Positions 16,413-25,387 of a stretch of 27,739 nt of DNA are shown here, piece after piece. The DNA lies in the NCBI GenBank assembly GCA_949288455.1, contig CASEKF010000059.1, positions 1 through 27,739 on the forward strand, written 5' to 3'. The stretch is from an uncultured bacterium (GTDB lineage: Bacteria > Vulcanimicrobiota > CADAWZ01). The position numbers and the translations under genes were made by a program. Position 1 is the stretch's first letter. Each line of letters starts with the position of its first letter. A model generated the notes under the pieces. The model saw only the letters and a list, made by a program, of their open reading frames with translations. It was not told the DNA's origin and searched no databases.

Positions 16413-16440
16413 GTCTTAACTTATATATATATGATATAAT
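16411..16440 (+). promoter_or_regulatory. Promoter of the Gln-rich coiled-coil gene
   Basis: TTGTCT (16411-16416), an 18-bp spacer and a perfect TATAAT (16435-16440) with the extended TGA element just upstream. Transcription would start near 16447. The -35 overlaps the end of the 30-bp palindrome. Confidence 0.7.
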
Positions 16441-16483
16441 TTCAATAACCGTAAATAAAATTATAGAAAATAGGAGGGGCTTT

Positions 16484-17632
16484 ATGCAGTCTATAAAATC
16501 AACGCCTGCCGCTATGCCGGCAGCGCCTTCCGCCGTTCCTGCAGGAGGATTAACGAAGGCTCCCGCAGCGCAGAGACAGCCGGGATTAGCTCAGCCGGGA
16601 CTTCAACGGAATTTACAACAGAACCTGCAGCAGAATATACAACAAAACTTTTTGCGTCAAGGCGTGATGCGCTCTCCGTTTCAGCAAGCTTTAGCGGGCG
16701 GCAGACAGCTTAACAGGCCTTCGCAAACTCAACCTCAAAATCAACTGTCCGCCAACGTAAACAAAACCATGCAGCAGATGGCAAAATTGAATTCTCAGTT
16801 AAATACGCCGTCCGTGTCAATATATGAGAATTCCCCCGCTCTTTCAAAAAAGGCCCCGGAATATCCCGAAGCAGCCTTTGAAAGATTGAACAATATGATG
16901 GAAAGCAATAGGCAAACAAGGGACGAAGCTTCTCAAAAACTGCAAAGACAACTTTCCGATATGAAAGAAAAGTTCTTCGAAAATTACAGCTATAAAACTG
17001 AGACCGGAGAAGACGGAAAACCAAAGCTCAAAATGGACGAACAAGGCAGGCCTCAGCTCCAGCAGGGCAAAGAAACTTTTGAACAAAGAGTAGCCAGGCA
17101 GCAGCATGAATCGGCCGTAAGCAAATCGTACGCCGAATATCATAATAACGTAAAAGAAAGTTTTCTTAACAACGAAAAACAACAGATTATGCAATATCTG
17201 CAAAATCATCGCAACGAACTCTCAAATCCGTCTATTCAGCAGGAATTACAGAAAATGATTGCGGAAAGCGAGAAAAAAGCGTTAAAATTAAAAAGAGAAA
17301 TAGATTCCCAAATGCTGGAGCTCGATCTTCCTACTGAAGACATGAGAAAATTTGCAAAAGAAGAACAAAAAAAGCTTCATGACATGGAAGACAAGCATAA
17401 AAAAATGGAAGATTCTTCCGCCGAAGCCCATGAACTGATTATGTATCAGGAAGAAATGAACGCTTTTGCGATGGAAGAAAAGAAAAAAATACAATTTGCC
17501 GAAAAAGACGAAGCTTTCCTAAAAACGCCGGACGAACTGCTAAAACCTCCGGCCCCTCCGACGTTAGCGGAATTATTGCCTCCTTATTTAGTCTCGGCGC
17601 TTTATAATATAGGAATATACGCTATAGAATAA
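16484..17632 (+). CDS. Gln/Pro-rich coiled-coil protein, unknown
   Basis: A 382-residue protein I cannot assign to a family. Residues 1-110 are rich in Ala, Pro and Gln and probably disordered, with a short repeat LQRNLQQNLQQNIQQN around 40-55. Residues ~125-350 are strongly charged and helical, with heptad-like patterns (RLNNMMESNRQTRDEASQKL; IAESEKKALKLKREIDSQML; KKLHDMEDKHKKMED) indicating coiled coils. The tail changes to KPPAPPTLAELLPPYLVSAL, a hydrophobic segment that could dock to a partner or membrane. There is no signal peptide. ATG 16484 has an excellent AGGAGG 6 nt upstream and a strong promoter, so expression is probably high. A structural or scaffold role is a guess. A strong terminator follows at 17761. 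Confidence 0.75.
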   Translation: MQSIKSTPAAMPAAPSAVPAGGLTKAPAAQRQPGLAQPGLQRNLQQNLQQNIQQNFLRQGVMRSPFQQALAGGRQLNRPSQTQPQNQLSANVNKTMQQMAKLNSQLNTPSVSIYENSPALSKKAPEYPEAAFERLNNMMESNRQTRDEASQKLQRQLSDMKEKFFENYSYKTETGEDGKPKLKMDEQGRPQLQQGKETFEQRVARQQHESAVSKSYAEYHNNVKESFLNNEKQQIMQYLQNHRNELSNPSIQQELQKMIAESEKKALKLKREIDSQMLELDLPTEDMRKFAKEEQKKLHDMEDKHKKMEDSSAEAHELIMYQEEMNAFAMEEKKKIQFAEKDEAFLKTPDELLKPPAPPTLAELLPPYLVSALYNIGIYAIE

Positions 17633-17755
17633 ACTGCAACTAAAACAAAGAACGCAATAAAAACATGGGACGCTCGAAAATAGCCCGATTCTTTAAGCAG
17701 ATTGGCGCGCTATCTAACGAAAACGGGTCTAAGACCGGTTAAAGCTTTATATGAA

Positions 17756-17797
17756 ATCAAAGGCTGTTAGTCTTCTGACTAACAGCCTTGATTTTTT
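17756..17797 (+). terminator. Intrinsic terminator after the coiled-coil gene
   Basis: AGGCTGTTAGTC (17761-17772) pairs perfectly with GACTAACAGCCT (17777-17788) around a TTCT loop; the outer A/T bases partly pair as well and a run of six T follows. It lies between convergent genes and may also help stop the minus-strand operon, although its minus-side T-run is poor. Confidence 0.9.
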
Positions 17798-17874
17798 ACT
17801 GACGCGATGACATTTTACCCAACGACATAGACATATCCGGCTTCAGCATCTCGAAAAGCCGACTTCTTCTAAAT

Positions 17875-19332
17875 TTAAGACAAAATATAAGCTTCCTTTA
17901 AAAGCAGACACATCTCTCTGGAAAAATGCAATCCGGCAAGTCGTTGAGCCGTTTTTATGGTATCCTGAATAGATATGGGTTCTTGACGCGGACTTCCGGC
18001 GGTACACTCGACAAAAAATTCGGCTATGCCGACAAGTTTGGCTCCGTAAGGAATCTGCTCTTCTTTTAAATTACCCGGAAAACCTGTGCCGTCTACCTTT
18101 TCATGATGACGCTTAATTATCTCCAGTATCTTATTCGAATAGCCGAAAGGCCTGGCCAAAGTAACGCTTAAAATAGAGTGCTCCTTCATCAGCTTTTTTT
18201 CACCCTGAGTTAAAGGAGTCTTTTTGGTAAAAACTTCGTCGGGAATAAAAAGCATGCCTAAATTGCAAAGATAACCGGCCGTTTTTATATCTTTTATCTC
18301 CTGCTCTCCGAGATCTTTATTAAAATGGGCTAAGAATCCGGCCGTGTCTCCAATTTTCCTGCATTTTTCCCCTAAAAAACAATTTTTCTGCGACAACATA
18401 TTTAAAATAGCTTCCGTTTTTATATCCATATCGTCGCTTTTTTTCTTAAGCAGTAAATTCTCTTTCTGCATATTTACGAGATCGGCCGCGATATCTTCCC
18501 TTTCTACCGCCATAACCCTTAATGCCGAAGCCATTATCTGCATGGCTAAATGCTCGGTTAATCTGCCGGTCATCCTAAGTTTGCCTACCGCGCTCCTTAT
18601 AAGATCCTGCGCTTTAGCCGAGCTGTTTGTCAAATAAGCCATAGCTCCGGAAGCAAAATCTACTTCGCAGGGCGTTTCCGTAGTTTTTAACATTTTGCCT
18701 ATTAAACCAAATACTTCCTGCTCCTGCTCGGTAAAAATACTAATCCATTCAAGAAGCATCATAGCGTTAGTCTTATCTTTTGAATTTTGAAGCAAATCTA
18801 CCGTTTCTTTTTGAGCGTCTTCATGTCTCCCCGTTCTCATTAAAGACAGAATATATAGCTGGCGCATATATAAGTCTTCCGTCAATCTTTTATTTTCAGA
18901 AAGAAGTTTCATGGCAATGTCCGGCTTATTGATTTCCAAAGCTATTATCGAAGTGTATTTTTTAAACAGCTCGCTTGAAAACTTATCCCTGGGAGCTTTT
19001 TTCAACGTTTCCCAAGCCGCGGCATATTTGCCAAGTTCCAACTGAATCCCGGCTTTGTAAATATAAGCCTGAGGATTGGAATTTGCTTCTATAATTTTGT
19101 CAAAACACTTCTCTGCCTCCGCCTTATTGCCTAAAACGTTTAAAATAAGCCCTAAAAAAAAGATAAGATTATTTCGCTCCTCATCAGGCATAGGTTGTCT
19201 TAAAGCCAGCTTAAAGCCCGTCGCGGCGGCATAAAAATCGCCGGCAATCATATAGTCCTTGTTCTGCTCGACGATAGAATCCACCGAAGTTTTCTTCTTT
19301 GCAATCTGAACGTTTTGTTTAGAATTAGGCAT
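17875..19332 (-). CDS. TPR protein with degenerate HD-GYP-like domain
   Basis: A 485-residue protein. Residues ~23-200 show TPR-like helix pairs (GDFYAAATGFKLALR; GNKAEAEKCFDKIIEAN; GKYAAAWETLKKA). A helical linker leads to an HD-GYP-type domain at about 305-485. Some HD-GYP marks remain: FIPDEVF (362-368), H385, HHE (409-411) and DGTGFPGNLKEEQIP (414-428). The key HD doublet expected in a LLHDIGK-like motif is replaced by LCNLGM, with C356 and N357 in place of His and Asp. The later Asp of the VADxFDAL motif is Glu (E438). Metal binding is therefore probably lost or altered, and the domain may sense or bind rather than cleave cyclic di-GMP (inference). ATG 19332 has GGAGA 7 nt upstream and follows the kinase gene by 15 bp. 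Confidence 0.85.
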   Translation of the reverse strand: MPNSKQNVQIAKKKTSVDSIVEQNKDYMIAGDFYAAATGFKLALRQPMPDEERNNLIFFLGLILNVLGNKAEAEKCFDKIIEANSNPQAYIYKAGIQLELGKYAAAWETLKKAPRDKFSSELFKKYTSIIALEINKPDIAMKLLSENKRLTEDLYMRQLYILSLMRTGRHEDAQKETVDLLQNSKDKTNAMMLLEWISIFTEQEQEVFGLIGKMLKTTETPCEVDFASGAMAYLTNSSAKAQDLIRSAVGKLRMTGRLTEHLAMQIMASALRVMAVEREDIAADLVNMQKENLLLKKKSDDMDIKTEAILNMLSQKNCFLGEKCRKIGDTAGFLAHFNKDLGEQEIKDIKTAGYLCNLGMLFIPDEVFTKKTPLTQGEKKLMKEHSILSVTLARPFGYSNKILEIIKRHHEKVDGTGFPGNLKEEQIPYGAKLVGIAEFFVECTAGSPRQEPISIQDTIKTAQRLAGLHFSREMCLLLKEAYILS

Positions 19333-19347
19333 ATATCTTCTCCATTG

Positions 19348-22300
19348 TCAGGATTTTTTTGGAAAAATATTTTCTGTCTCATACATTAGCAGCCAATATG
19401 CTTTTTTAGGTTCTAACACAGGCTTTGAAATTATATACTGAGGGAGAGGAATAAGCTCCGATATTGCCTTTTTAAGCGTATCCTTATTTATCTGGATCTC
19501 CCCTACTCCGTCTTCATATTTCTCTGTTATTCCCTGCTTTGCGGCCATCTGGCGCTTAGCCTTAGCCGCGGCCTTGCCGTACGCCGCCTTCAAAAACTCG
19601 TTGTCTTTATCCTGAGCCATCGCCCTCTGCCAGAATAGCAGCGCGTCGTTCGTCTTACCTGAAGTCATGGCAATATATCCGAGAGTAATCCAAGTTTCCG
19701 CATTATCAGGATAATAAGATCTTATTTTTTCAGCGAACTTTTCTATCTTTTCCTTGTCGTTTATAATTATACAGGCGATAAGTCCCATAAGTAAGCGAGG
19801 ATAATCGACCTCTCCCTTTACGTCGGTCTCGGCGATTAATTCGCTATAACGATTAGTCATGAATCTGCAATAAGTTCTGCTGTAAAGCAAAATTTTGCTC
19901 TCGTAATCCTGATCGGAAGACATATTTAAAATTTCTATGGCTTCCTGATAAATCTCTTTCTCCATTAACAGCACCGCAAGATTATTTATTACGGAAACGC
20001 TGTGCTTTTTATGTGAAAGAGCTTTTCTAAGAAGCTGTTCAGCCTTGGCGTAATTTTCCTCCATAAGATAAAGAAGAGCAAAATTATTGATAATTTCAAC
20101 GTCGTAAGGAGCTATATAAAGAGCTCTTTCCAAAATAGCGTAACTCTTTTCAATCTCTCCCGCCAATAGATAATGATAACTGAGAAGATGCATAGGACGA
20201 TAATCCATGCCGTTCCTGCCTATAAATTGCTCTACATGAGGAATATTTTCGCTGGGGTACAACAAATCTGAAATAAGAAGCTTAGTCCATTCCAATTCCC
20301 TGTTATCAGCCATATTAAGACAGGCCTGAGAAATTATCTCATAGGCCGTTTCAAGATCGTTCTCAAGTCGATAAATATAGGCCAGCCAAATCGCCGCGTC
20401 GGCGCATACCGTCTTTATTCTAAGAAGCTCTTCCAAAATATGCGAAGCTTTTTTCTTCTCGCCCTCTTCTATATAAATGCCGGCAAGCAAAAGCCTGGCT
20501 TCAGGCGCTTCTTCTCCGGCCTCGCTCAAAAGTTCTTTAGCCATTTCCGAATTACCGGTATCAAGGAATAAAATGGCGCCGTAATAAATTATTTCGTTAA
20601 CAATTTCAGGACGTTCTTTTATCTTATGATAAATCTGTCTTGCCCGAGTATAATTTTTAGTCTGCAGATCCATTTTCATCAACTGCAGTTCGGCTCTGGG
20701 ATCTCCGGAACATAACGCAAGCATATTTCTGGAACTGATATAACGTCTGGCGTACATATACAGAATTCCCTTAGTTATAACTTCCTGAAAATTATCGTCC
20801 CTGCATTTTTTCACCATTTCCGCAGATATGGCAAGAGTAATATGTTTCTGTCCGGAACGCTCAAGCCAAGTCAAAATCTTAATAATAATTTTAATTTCCG
20901 TACATCCGGTCTTGAGAGCTTGTATTCCGCATAAAGCCGCTTCATGAAAACGCCCTTCTTTTTCATAAAGTTCGGCCAGAGTAAACCAGCCGTCCCACCG
21001 TTTAGATATGTAGATATATTGATAATATGCGAAAATCGCATGCTTAACATAACCCAACACGTTTAAAAGCTCGGCTAACGTAAACCAAACCTCGTCCGTA
21101 CTGTTTTTCGACTCTATGGCCCCCTTTAGAATCTGAAGAGCCAGCCAATAATTATGCTGCCGCACGCTTTCATACGCATATTTCAAATAACACGCGGCTC
21201 CGGTAGTTTCGGAACTGTAAGATTCCTTCTTTATCCTATTTGCAATAGAAGCCCAAATCTCCCGATCTTTAACCGGGGGCTCCGGAATTATCTCTGAAGA
21301 AGACGGCGCGTTGGGATGCATAGTCAAAATTTTCTTAGTAAAAGAACTAAAAACATTCTCGCGCTGAGAAACAGAGTCAAGCATCTCTTGAGCAGGTTCG
21401 TTATCGGGGTTTTCCTGAAGCAAAGAAAGACATGTCGCTTTCGCCTTATCAAAAATCAAAAGTCTGTCCATTAAACTTATGGCGAGAATATCATTTTTCG
21501 AATTGCCGAGATACAGCAGATTTTGCAGAGTCTCAAGAGCCCCCTCATAATCCCTCATTTCAAGCTGTATATCCGCATAGATAGACAATTCCTCTTGATC
21601 GGCGTTCTGCAGGCCCTTCTTCTCCATAAAACTTAAGGCTTCGTCATATTTTCCGGCGGCGGTCTTGGCTTTAATAAAAAGCAATCCGGCTTCCTTGCAA
21701 TCCGGAGCCAATTCCAAAAGCTGCTGCATATACATCGCGGATTCATTATATCTTCTTATAGTGTACAATACGTAAGAATGCTGAATCCACGCTTCAAGAC
21801 AACGCGGATTCTCATCATGAGCCCGCTGAAAAAACTTTATGCTTTCTTCCGGCTCTTTCAAATCCCAAAGAGCCGCCCCTTTATAAAAAAGAGCTATATA
21901 TGAATTAGGCTCTTTCGCCAAAACCTTATTTAAAAGTTTTAAACTTTCCCTGGGCTTTTGAGTCCTCAAAAAATATTTGCTTTTAGAAACAAGAGTTTCC
22001 GGACTATCAGGATTTAATTCTAACGCCTCGTTATAACATGTAAAAGCGTCCTGAAATCTTTTTAAAGCAAGAAAACAGTCGCCTTTTCTGGTCATTATTT
22101 TGCCGTCGTCTTCGGAAGCCGATAAAGCGGCGTTGAAATTTTTAAGAGCCTCGTTATAGCTGCCTACGGTATATAAACTCTCTCCCCTGGCGATAAGAAT
22201 ATTAACGTTATTCGGACTTTGTCTTAAAGCTTCGTCGTATACTTCTACGGCTTCGTAATGTTTGCCAAGTTCCGCGATAGCGCGACCTTTTTTTAAGAGA

Positions 22301-23631
22301 TCCTCGGCCGTCATCTTCAACTTATCTTCTTCTTCGGCAAGGATAACTCTTCCGTAAGTTTTTTTGCAAAACTCGACTAAATCTCGCTCAACTTCGTCAA
22401 AAGAATGATATCTGTTCTCAGGCTTAAACTCCAAACACTTCATAGCGATAGAAGAAAGTTTAGCCGGAATATCGGTTCTCACATATCCGGGCCTCTGAAT
22501 CTTACCCGTTTCAAAAAAAGTAAGAAGCTCGCCTATATTCTCCGCTTTATACGGAAGAACTCCGGTAAGCATGCGGTAAAAAATTACGCCGAAAGAATAT
22601 ATATCGAACTCCGGAGAAGAAACGTCTCCTCCGGAAAGATTTTCCGGAGGCATATAGCTTATGGTGCCCTGTATCATTCCTTCGCGTTCGCTTTGAGCGT
22701 CGCGGCATTTAGCCAAGCCAAAATCGGTAATCTTCAAAACGCCTTTCTCATCCAAAAGACAATTAGAAGGCTTTAAATCTCTATGAACAAGCTTCAATTT
22801 TTTATAAGCGTAAGCGAGTCCGCGAGCAATCTGTATTCCAAAAGCAATACAGTGCATTACCGTGAGCCTGTTTTTTTGCAAAAGAGTTTCTAAACTTCCG
22901 TTTTTAACATATTCGAGAAAAATAAAGGGCCTTGAGTTTATCTGTCTGACGGCAAGAGCGCGCACAATATTGGGATGCTTTTCCAGATTAATCCAAGTTT
23001 CCGCCTCTTGCGTGAACATTTTATAATTTTCGTTATCCAGCATAAACTTTTGCTGAATCGACTTCATCGCAAACGTTTCGCCGGTTTTTATATGGTTAAC
23101 GATATATACTATCCCCATTCCGCCTTTTAAAATCTGCTTTATACGAAGATTTTCGTATATAAAGTAACCCTTACGCCATTCATTCTCGTCATGCTCTTCG
23201 TAATCGGCATTATTCCGCTTTTGTATAAAAACCTCTCCGCAATACGCCAAAGCGGCCGCGTAAGATTTATAAACGGGAATCTTACCGGTGGCTGATTCTA
23301 TGAAAAGGTCTACCGTTTTATCTATGTACGAACCTGCGAGAACTTTCAGAATATCCTGAAGAAAAGAGATAAAAGTAATATTGCTACTCTGCTTTTTTCT
23401 GTTTTCTCTCGTCCATTTGACACAATATAACTTAGAAGAATCGTTCTCTATAAAAAATATATCGGGATTTCCGCTTTGGCTCTTGTCGTACATCATAAAC
23501 ATCAGAGCTATATTCTGATATTCTGGCGAGTCGACGCCGTTACTGTGCAGAATTTGAAACGATTCTTTCTGTATAGTAAGATTGTCGGAGATTATAACTT
23601 GTCTGGCTGGATTATTCTGATTAGTCTGCAT
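19348..23631 (-). CDS. Ser/Thr protein kinase with long TPR tail
   Basis: A 1427-residue Hanks-type protein kinase. Residues 1-155 form an unrecognised N-terminal domain. The kinase domain spans about 158-424: GGMGIVY loop (170-176; the first Gly of the usual loop is L168), catalytic K190 in AMK, E209, HRDLKPSN (283-290), DFG (303-305), PPE (328-330) and DIYSFG (343-348). It is an RD kinase with all catalytic residues, so it should be active. From about 433 to the end there are more than twenty TPR-like repeats, for example GKHYEAVEVYDEALRQSPNN. No membrane segment is visible, so it is cytoplasmic, unlike most PASTA kinases. The tail should bind proteins or scaffold a complex. It lies between a coiled-coil gene and the HD-GYP-like gene. 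The Shine-Dalgarno is weak (AAAGAA). Confidence 0.93.
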   Translation of the reverse strand: MQTNQNNPARQVIISDNLTIQKESFQILHSNGVDSPEYQNIALMFMMYDKSQSGNPDIFFIENDSSKLYCVKWTRENRKKQSSNITFISFLQDILKVLAGSYIDKTVDLFIESATGKIPVYKSYAAALAYCGEVFIQKRNNADYEEHDENEWRKGYFIYENLRIKQILKGGMGIVYIVNHIKTGETFAMKSIQQKFMLDNENYKMFTQEAETWINLEKHPNIVRALAVRQINSRPFIFLEYVKNGSLETLLQKNRLTVMHCIAFGIQIARGLAYAYKKLKLVHRDLKPSNCLLDEKGVLKITDFGLAKCRDAQSEREGMIQGTISYMPPENLSGGDVSSPEFDIYSFGVIFYRMLTGVLPYKAENIGELLTFFETGKIQRPGYVRTDIPAKLSSIAMKCLEFKPENRYHSFDEVERDLVEFCKKTYGRVILAEEEDKLKMTAEDLLKKGRAIAELGKHYEAVEVYDEALRQSPNNVNILIARGESLYTVGSYNEALKNFNAALSASEDDGKIMTRKGDCFLALKRFQDAFTCYNEALELNPDSPETLVSKSKYFLRTQKPRESLKLLNKVLAKEPNSYIALFYKGAALWDLKEPEESIKFFQRAHDENPRCLEAWIQHSYVLYTIRRYNESAMYMQQLLELAPDCKEAGLLFIKAKTAAGKYDEALSFMEKKGLQNADQEELSIYADIQLEMRDYEGALETLQNLLYLGNSKNDILAISLMDRLLIFDKAKATCLSLLQENPDNEPAQEMLDSVSQRENVFSSFTKKILTMHPNAPSSSEIIPEPPVKDREIWASIANRIKKESYSSETTGAACYLKYAYESVRQHNYWLALQILKGAIESKNSTDEVWFTLAELLNVLGYVKHAIFAYYQYIYISKRWDGWFTLAELYEKEGRFHEAALCGIQALKTGCTEIKIIIKILTWLERSGQKHITLAISAEMVKKCRDDNFQEVITKGILYMYARRYISSRNMLALCSGDPRAELQLMKMDLQTKNYTRARQIYHKIKERPEIVNEIIYYGAILFLDTGNSEMAKELLSEAGEEAPEARLLLAGIYIEEGEKKKASHILEELLRIKTVCADAAIWLAYIYRLENDLETAYEIISQACLNMADNRELEWTKLLISDLLYPSENIPHVEQFIGRNGMDYRPMHLLSYHYLLAGEIEKSYAILERALYIAPYDVEIINNFALLYLMEENYAKAEQLLRKALSHKKHSVSVINNLAVLLMEKEIYQEAIEILNMSSDQDYESKILLYSRTYCRFMTNRYSELIAETDVKGEVDYPRLLMGLIACIIINDKEKIEKFAEKIRSYYPDNAETWITLGYIAMTSGKTNDALLFWQRAMAQDKDNEFLKAAYGKAAAKAKRQMAAKQGITEKYEDGVGEIQINKDTLKKAISELIPLPQYIISKPVLEPKKAYWLLMYETENIFPKKS

Positions 23632-23683
23632 ATGTTCTTTACATTTTTTCCTTATAGGCGGAAATATTTAAAAAGCTATGCGA

Positions 23684-24154
23684 TCACTCTTTTGAACATT
23701 TTATAGCGTCCATAGTCAAATCTTTAAAAATATTTACCCAAGTATTGATAATATTATCCGTAGAATTCTGAATCTTCTCAAGTTCCTGAACGCTTCTGCA
23801 GTTTTTTATCTGTTCCTGAATCTGTCCTATAACTCTTGTCAATCTTAAAAACTCTTTCTTAAGAAGCTCGTCTCCGGCGGTATCTACGATTTTCTTCATA
23901 AGTTCGGCCTGCTCTTTAGCAAGTTTGTCCAGTTTATCCTGCATCTGAGCTCTCAAACTCATATTCTTAGCCACGGCCAACGACTTGCCGGTAGCTTCCA
24001 TATCCTGACTAACGGTCACAAGCCTTTTAAGAACAGCCTTCAAATTCAGCTTAGACAAAGGACCCGGAGGAGTTTTGACAGGAGCCGAACCCGCGGGCAT
24101 ATAAGGCATGCCCACAGGCGGATAATGCTGAAATTGTCCTGAAAAATTACTCAT
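23684..24154 (-). CDS. Small coiled-coil protein, unknown
   Basis: A 156-residue protein of unknown function. Residues 1-35 are Pro/Gly/Tyr-rich (YPPVGMPYMPAGSAPVKTPP) and probably disordered. Residues ~38-150 are helical and charged, with coiled-coil character (MQDKLDKLAKEQAELMKKIV; GQIQEQIKNCRSVQELEKI). No signal or membrane segment. I chose ATG 24154, with GGAGG 5 nt upstream; the open frame extends 27 codons further into the end of kbl without a good start. It lies between kbl and the giant kinase, with 52 bp to the kinase start, so it may be a partner or substrate of the kinase. Its plan of a disordered Pro-rich head and a coiled-coil body resembles the plus-strand Gln-rich protein, but I see no sequence match. 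Confidence 0.75.
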   Translation of the reverse strand: MSNFSGQFQHYPPVGMPYMPAGSAPVKTPPGPLSKLNLKAVLKRLVTVSQDMEATGKSLAVAKNMSLRAQMQDKLDKLAKEQAELMKKIVDTAGDELLKKEFLRLTRVIGQIQEQIKNCRSVQELEKIQNSTDNIINTWVNIFKDLTMDAIKCSKE

Positions 24155-24200
24155 ACATTCCTCCGGATATTTAGGAAAGAAACTTATATTCTTAAATATA

Positions 24201-25379
24201 TTATATAACTTCCAATTCTTTTCCTGTCTCTTCAAAAACCTCTAAAGCCCACTTCAAATCGTCTATGGAATGAGATGCGCTGAGCATAACTCTAATTCTG
24301 GCCTTGCCTCTGGGCACGGTAGGAAAGCCTATGGACATAGCGAAAATACCTTTTTCAAACAGCTTTGCGGAAAACTTCTGAGCCTTCGAAGCTTCTCCCA
24401 ACATAACGGGAGTGATCGGAGTTTCGGAAATACCTGTGTCAAATCCCAATTTCTTCATATTCTCTTTGAAGAAATTCGTATTTTCCCAAAGTTTTTTTAC
24501 TCTTTCGTCAGATTCGCTCAAAATATCGACGGCGGCTATGGAAGCTCCGGCGTCTGCCGGAGTAACGGCCGAAGAGAAAAGAAAAGGACGAGCCTTCTGA
24601 CGAAGAAAATCTATAATTTCCTTCTTTCCGGCTACAAATCCGCCCATTATTCCAAAAGCCTTGGATAAAGTGCCTATCTCGAAATCAATCCGTCCATGAA
24701 CGCCCAGATGATGCGCTATGCCTTTGCCATAAGGGCCTAACACACCCTCGCCATGAGCGTCGTCCACCATTGTCATTGCGCCGTATTTATCCGCAAGATC
24801 ACAAATTTCTTTCAGCGGAGCAATATCTCCGTCCATAGAAAAAACTCCGTCAGTAATAATAAGCTTATTCCTTGCGTTTACGGCTTCTTTCAATTTTTTT
24901 TCAAGATCTGCGGGATTGTTATGAGCGTAAATAAATCTTTTAGCTTTAGATAAACGAACTCCGTCAATAATAGAAGCATGATTCAATTCGTCCGTAAAAA
25001 CCGCGTCCTCCGAAGAAGACAGCGCCGAAGGAATAACCGCTTGATTAGCGACAAAACCGGACTGAAGAGAAAGGACGTCTTCGGCTTCCTTAAATTCGGC
25101 AAGCTTTTTTTCCAACTCATGGTGAAAAGACATCGTTCCCGCAATGCTTCTTACGGCTCCCGGACCGGCTCCGTAAAGATCCATGTATTCTTTAGCTTTA
25201 TCGACCAGGCGTTTTTCTCCGGCAAGGCCGAGATAGTTATTAGAGCACATATTCAAAGTTTTTTTGCCGTCTACGGTTATCCAAGCTCCTTGAGGAGTTT
25301 CAATAGTTCTGATTCTATTGTATAACCCCGCTTCTTTTAATCCGGCAATTTCGTCCGTTATAAAATCAAATTTGCCCAT
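24201..25379 (-). CDS. kbl: 2-amino-3-ketobutyrate CoA ligase (glycine C-acetyltransferase)
   Basis: A PLP enzyme of the alpha-oxoamine synthase family, 392 residues (397 in E. coli). It cleaves 2-amino-3-ketobutyrate with CoA to glycine and acetyl-CoA, the second step of threonine breakdown. Seen: [12 protein letters not shown] (43-54), [13 protein letters not shown] (70-82), [10 protein letters not shown] (131-140), [11 protein letters not shown] (205-215) and the PLP lysine K240 in [14 protein letters not shown] 25379 is chosen because it has AGGAGG just upstream and gives the usual N-terminus; the open frame extends 12 codons further into tdh. It is 8 bp after the tdh stop, and the two-gene order tdh-kbl supports the call over serine palmitoyltransferase or ALA synthase relatives. 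Confidence 0.95.
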   Translation of the reverse strand: MGKFDFITDEIAGLKEAGLYNRIRTIETPQGAWITVDGKKTLNMCSNNYLGLAGEKRLVDKAKEYMDLYGAGPGAVRSIAGTMSFHHELEKKLAEFKEAEDVLSLQSGFVANQAVIPSALSSSEDAVFTDELNHASIIDGVRLSKAKRFIYAHNNPADLEKKLKEAVNARNKLIITDGVFSMDGDIAPLKEICDLADKYGAMTMVDDAHGEGVLGPYGKGIAHHLGVHGRIDFEIGTLSKAFGIMGGFVAGKKEIIDFLRQKARPFLFSSAVTPADAGASIAAVDILSESDERVKKLWENTNFFKENMKKLGFDTGISETPITPVMLGEASKAQKFSAKLFEKGIFAMSIGFPTVPRGKARIRVMLSASHSIDDLKWALEVFEETGKELEVI

Positions 25380-25387
25380 AGAGCCTC

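Noticed and set aside
17720-17740. Short palindrome GGTCTAAGACC between convergent genes.
   Set aside because: Too short and without a flanking T-run or promoter; the terminator at 17761 explains the region better.
17796-17874. Open reading in other frames just after the stop of the HD-GYP-like gene, which could mean a frameshifted C-terminal extension.
   Set aside because: Both alternative frames stay open for a dozen or more codons, so there is no unique solution, and the in-frame end at LKEAYILS looks normal for the domain. Only comparison with orthologues could revive it.
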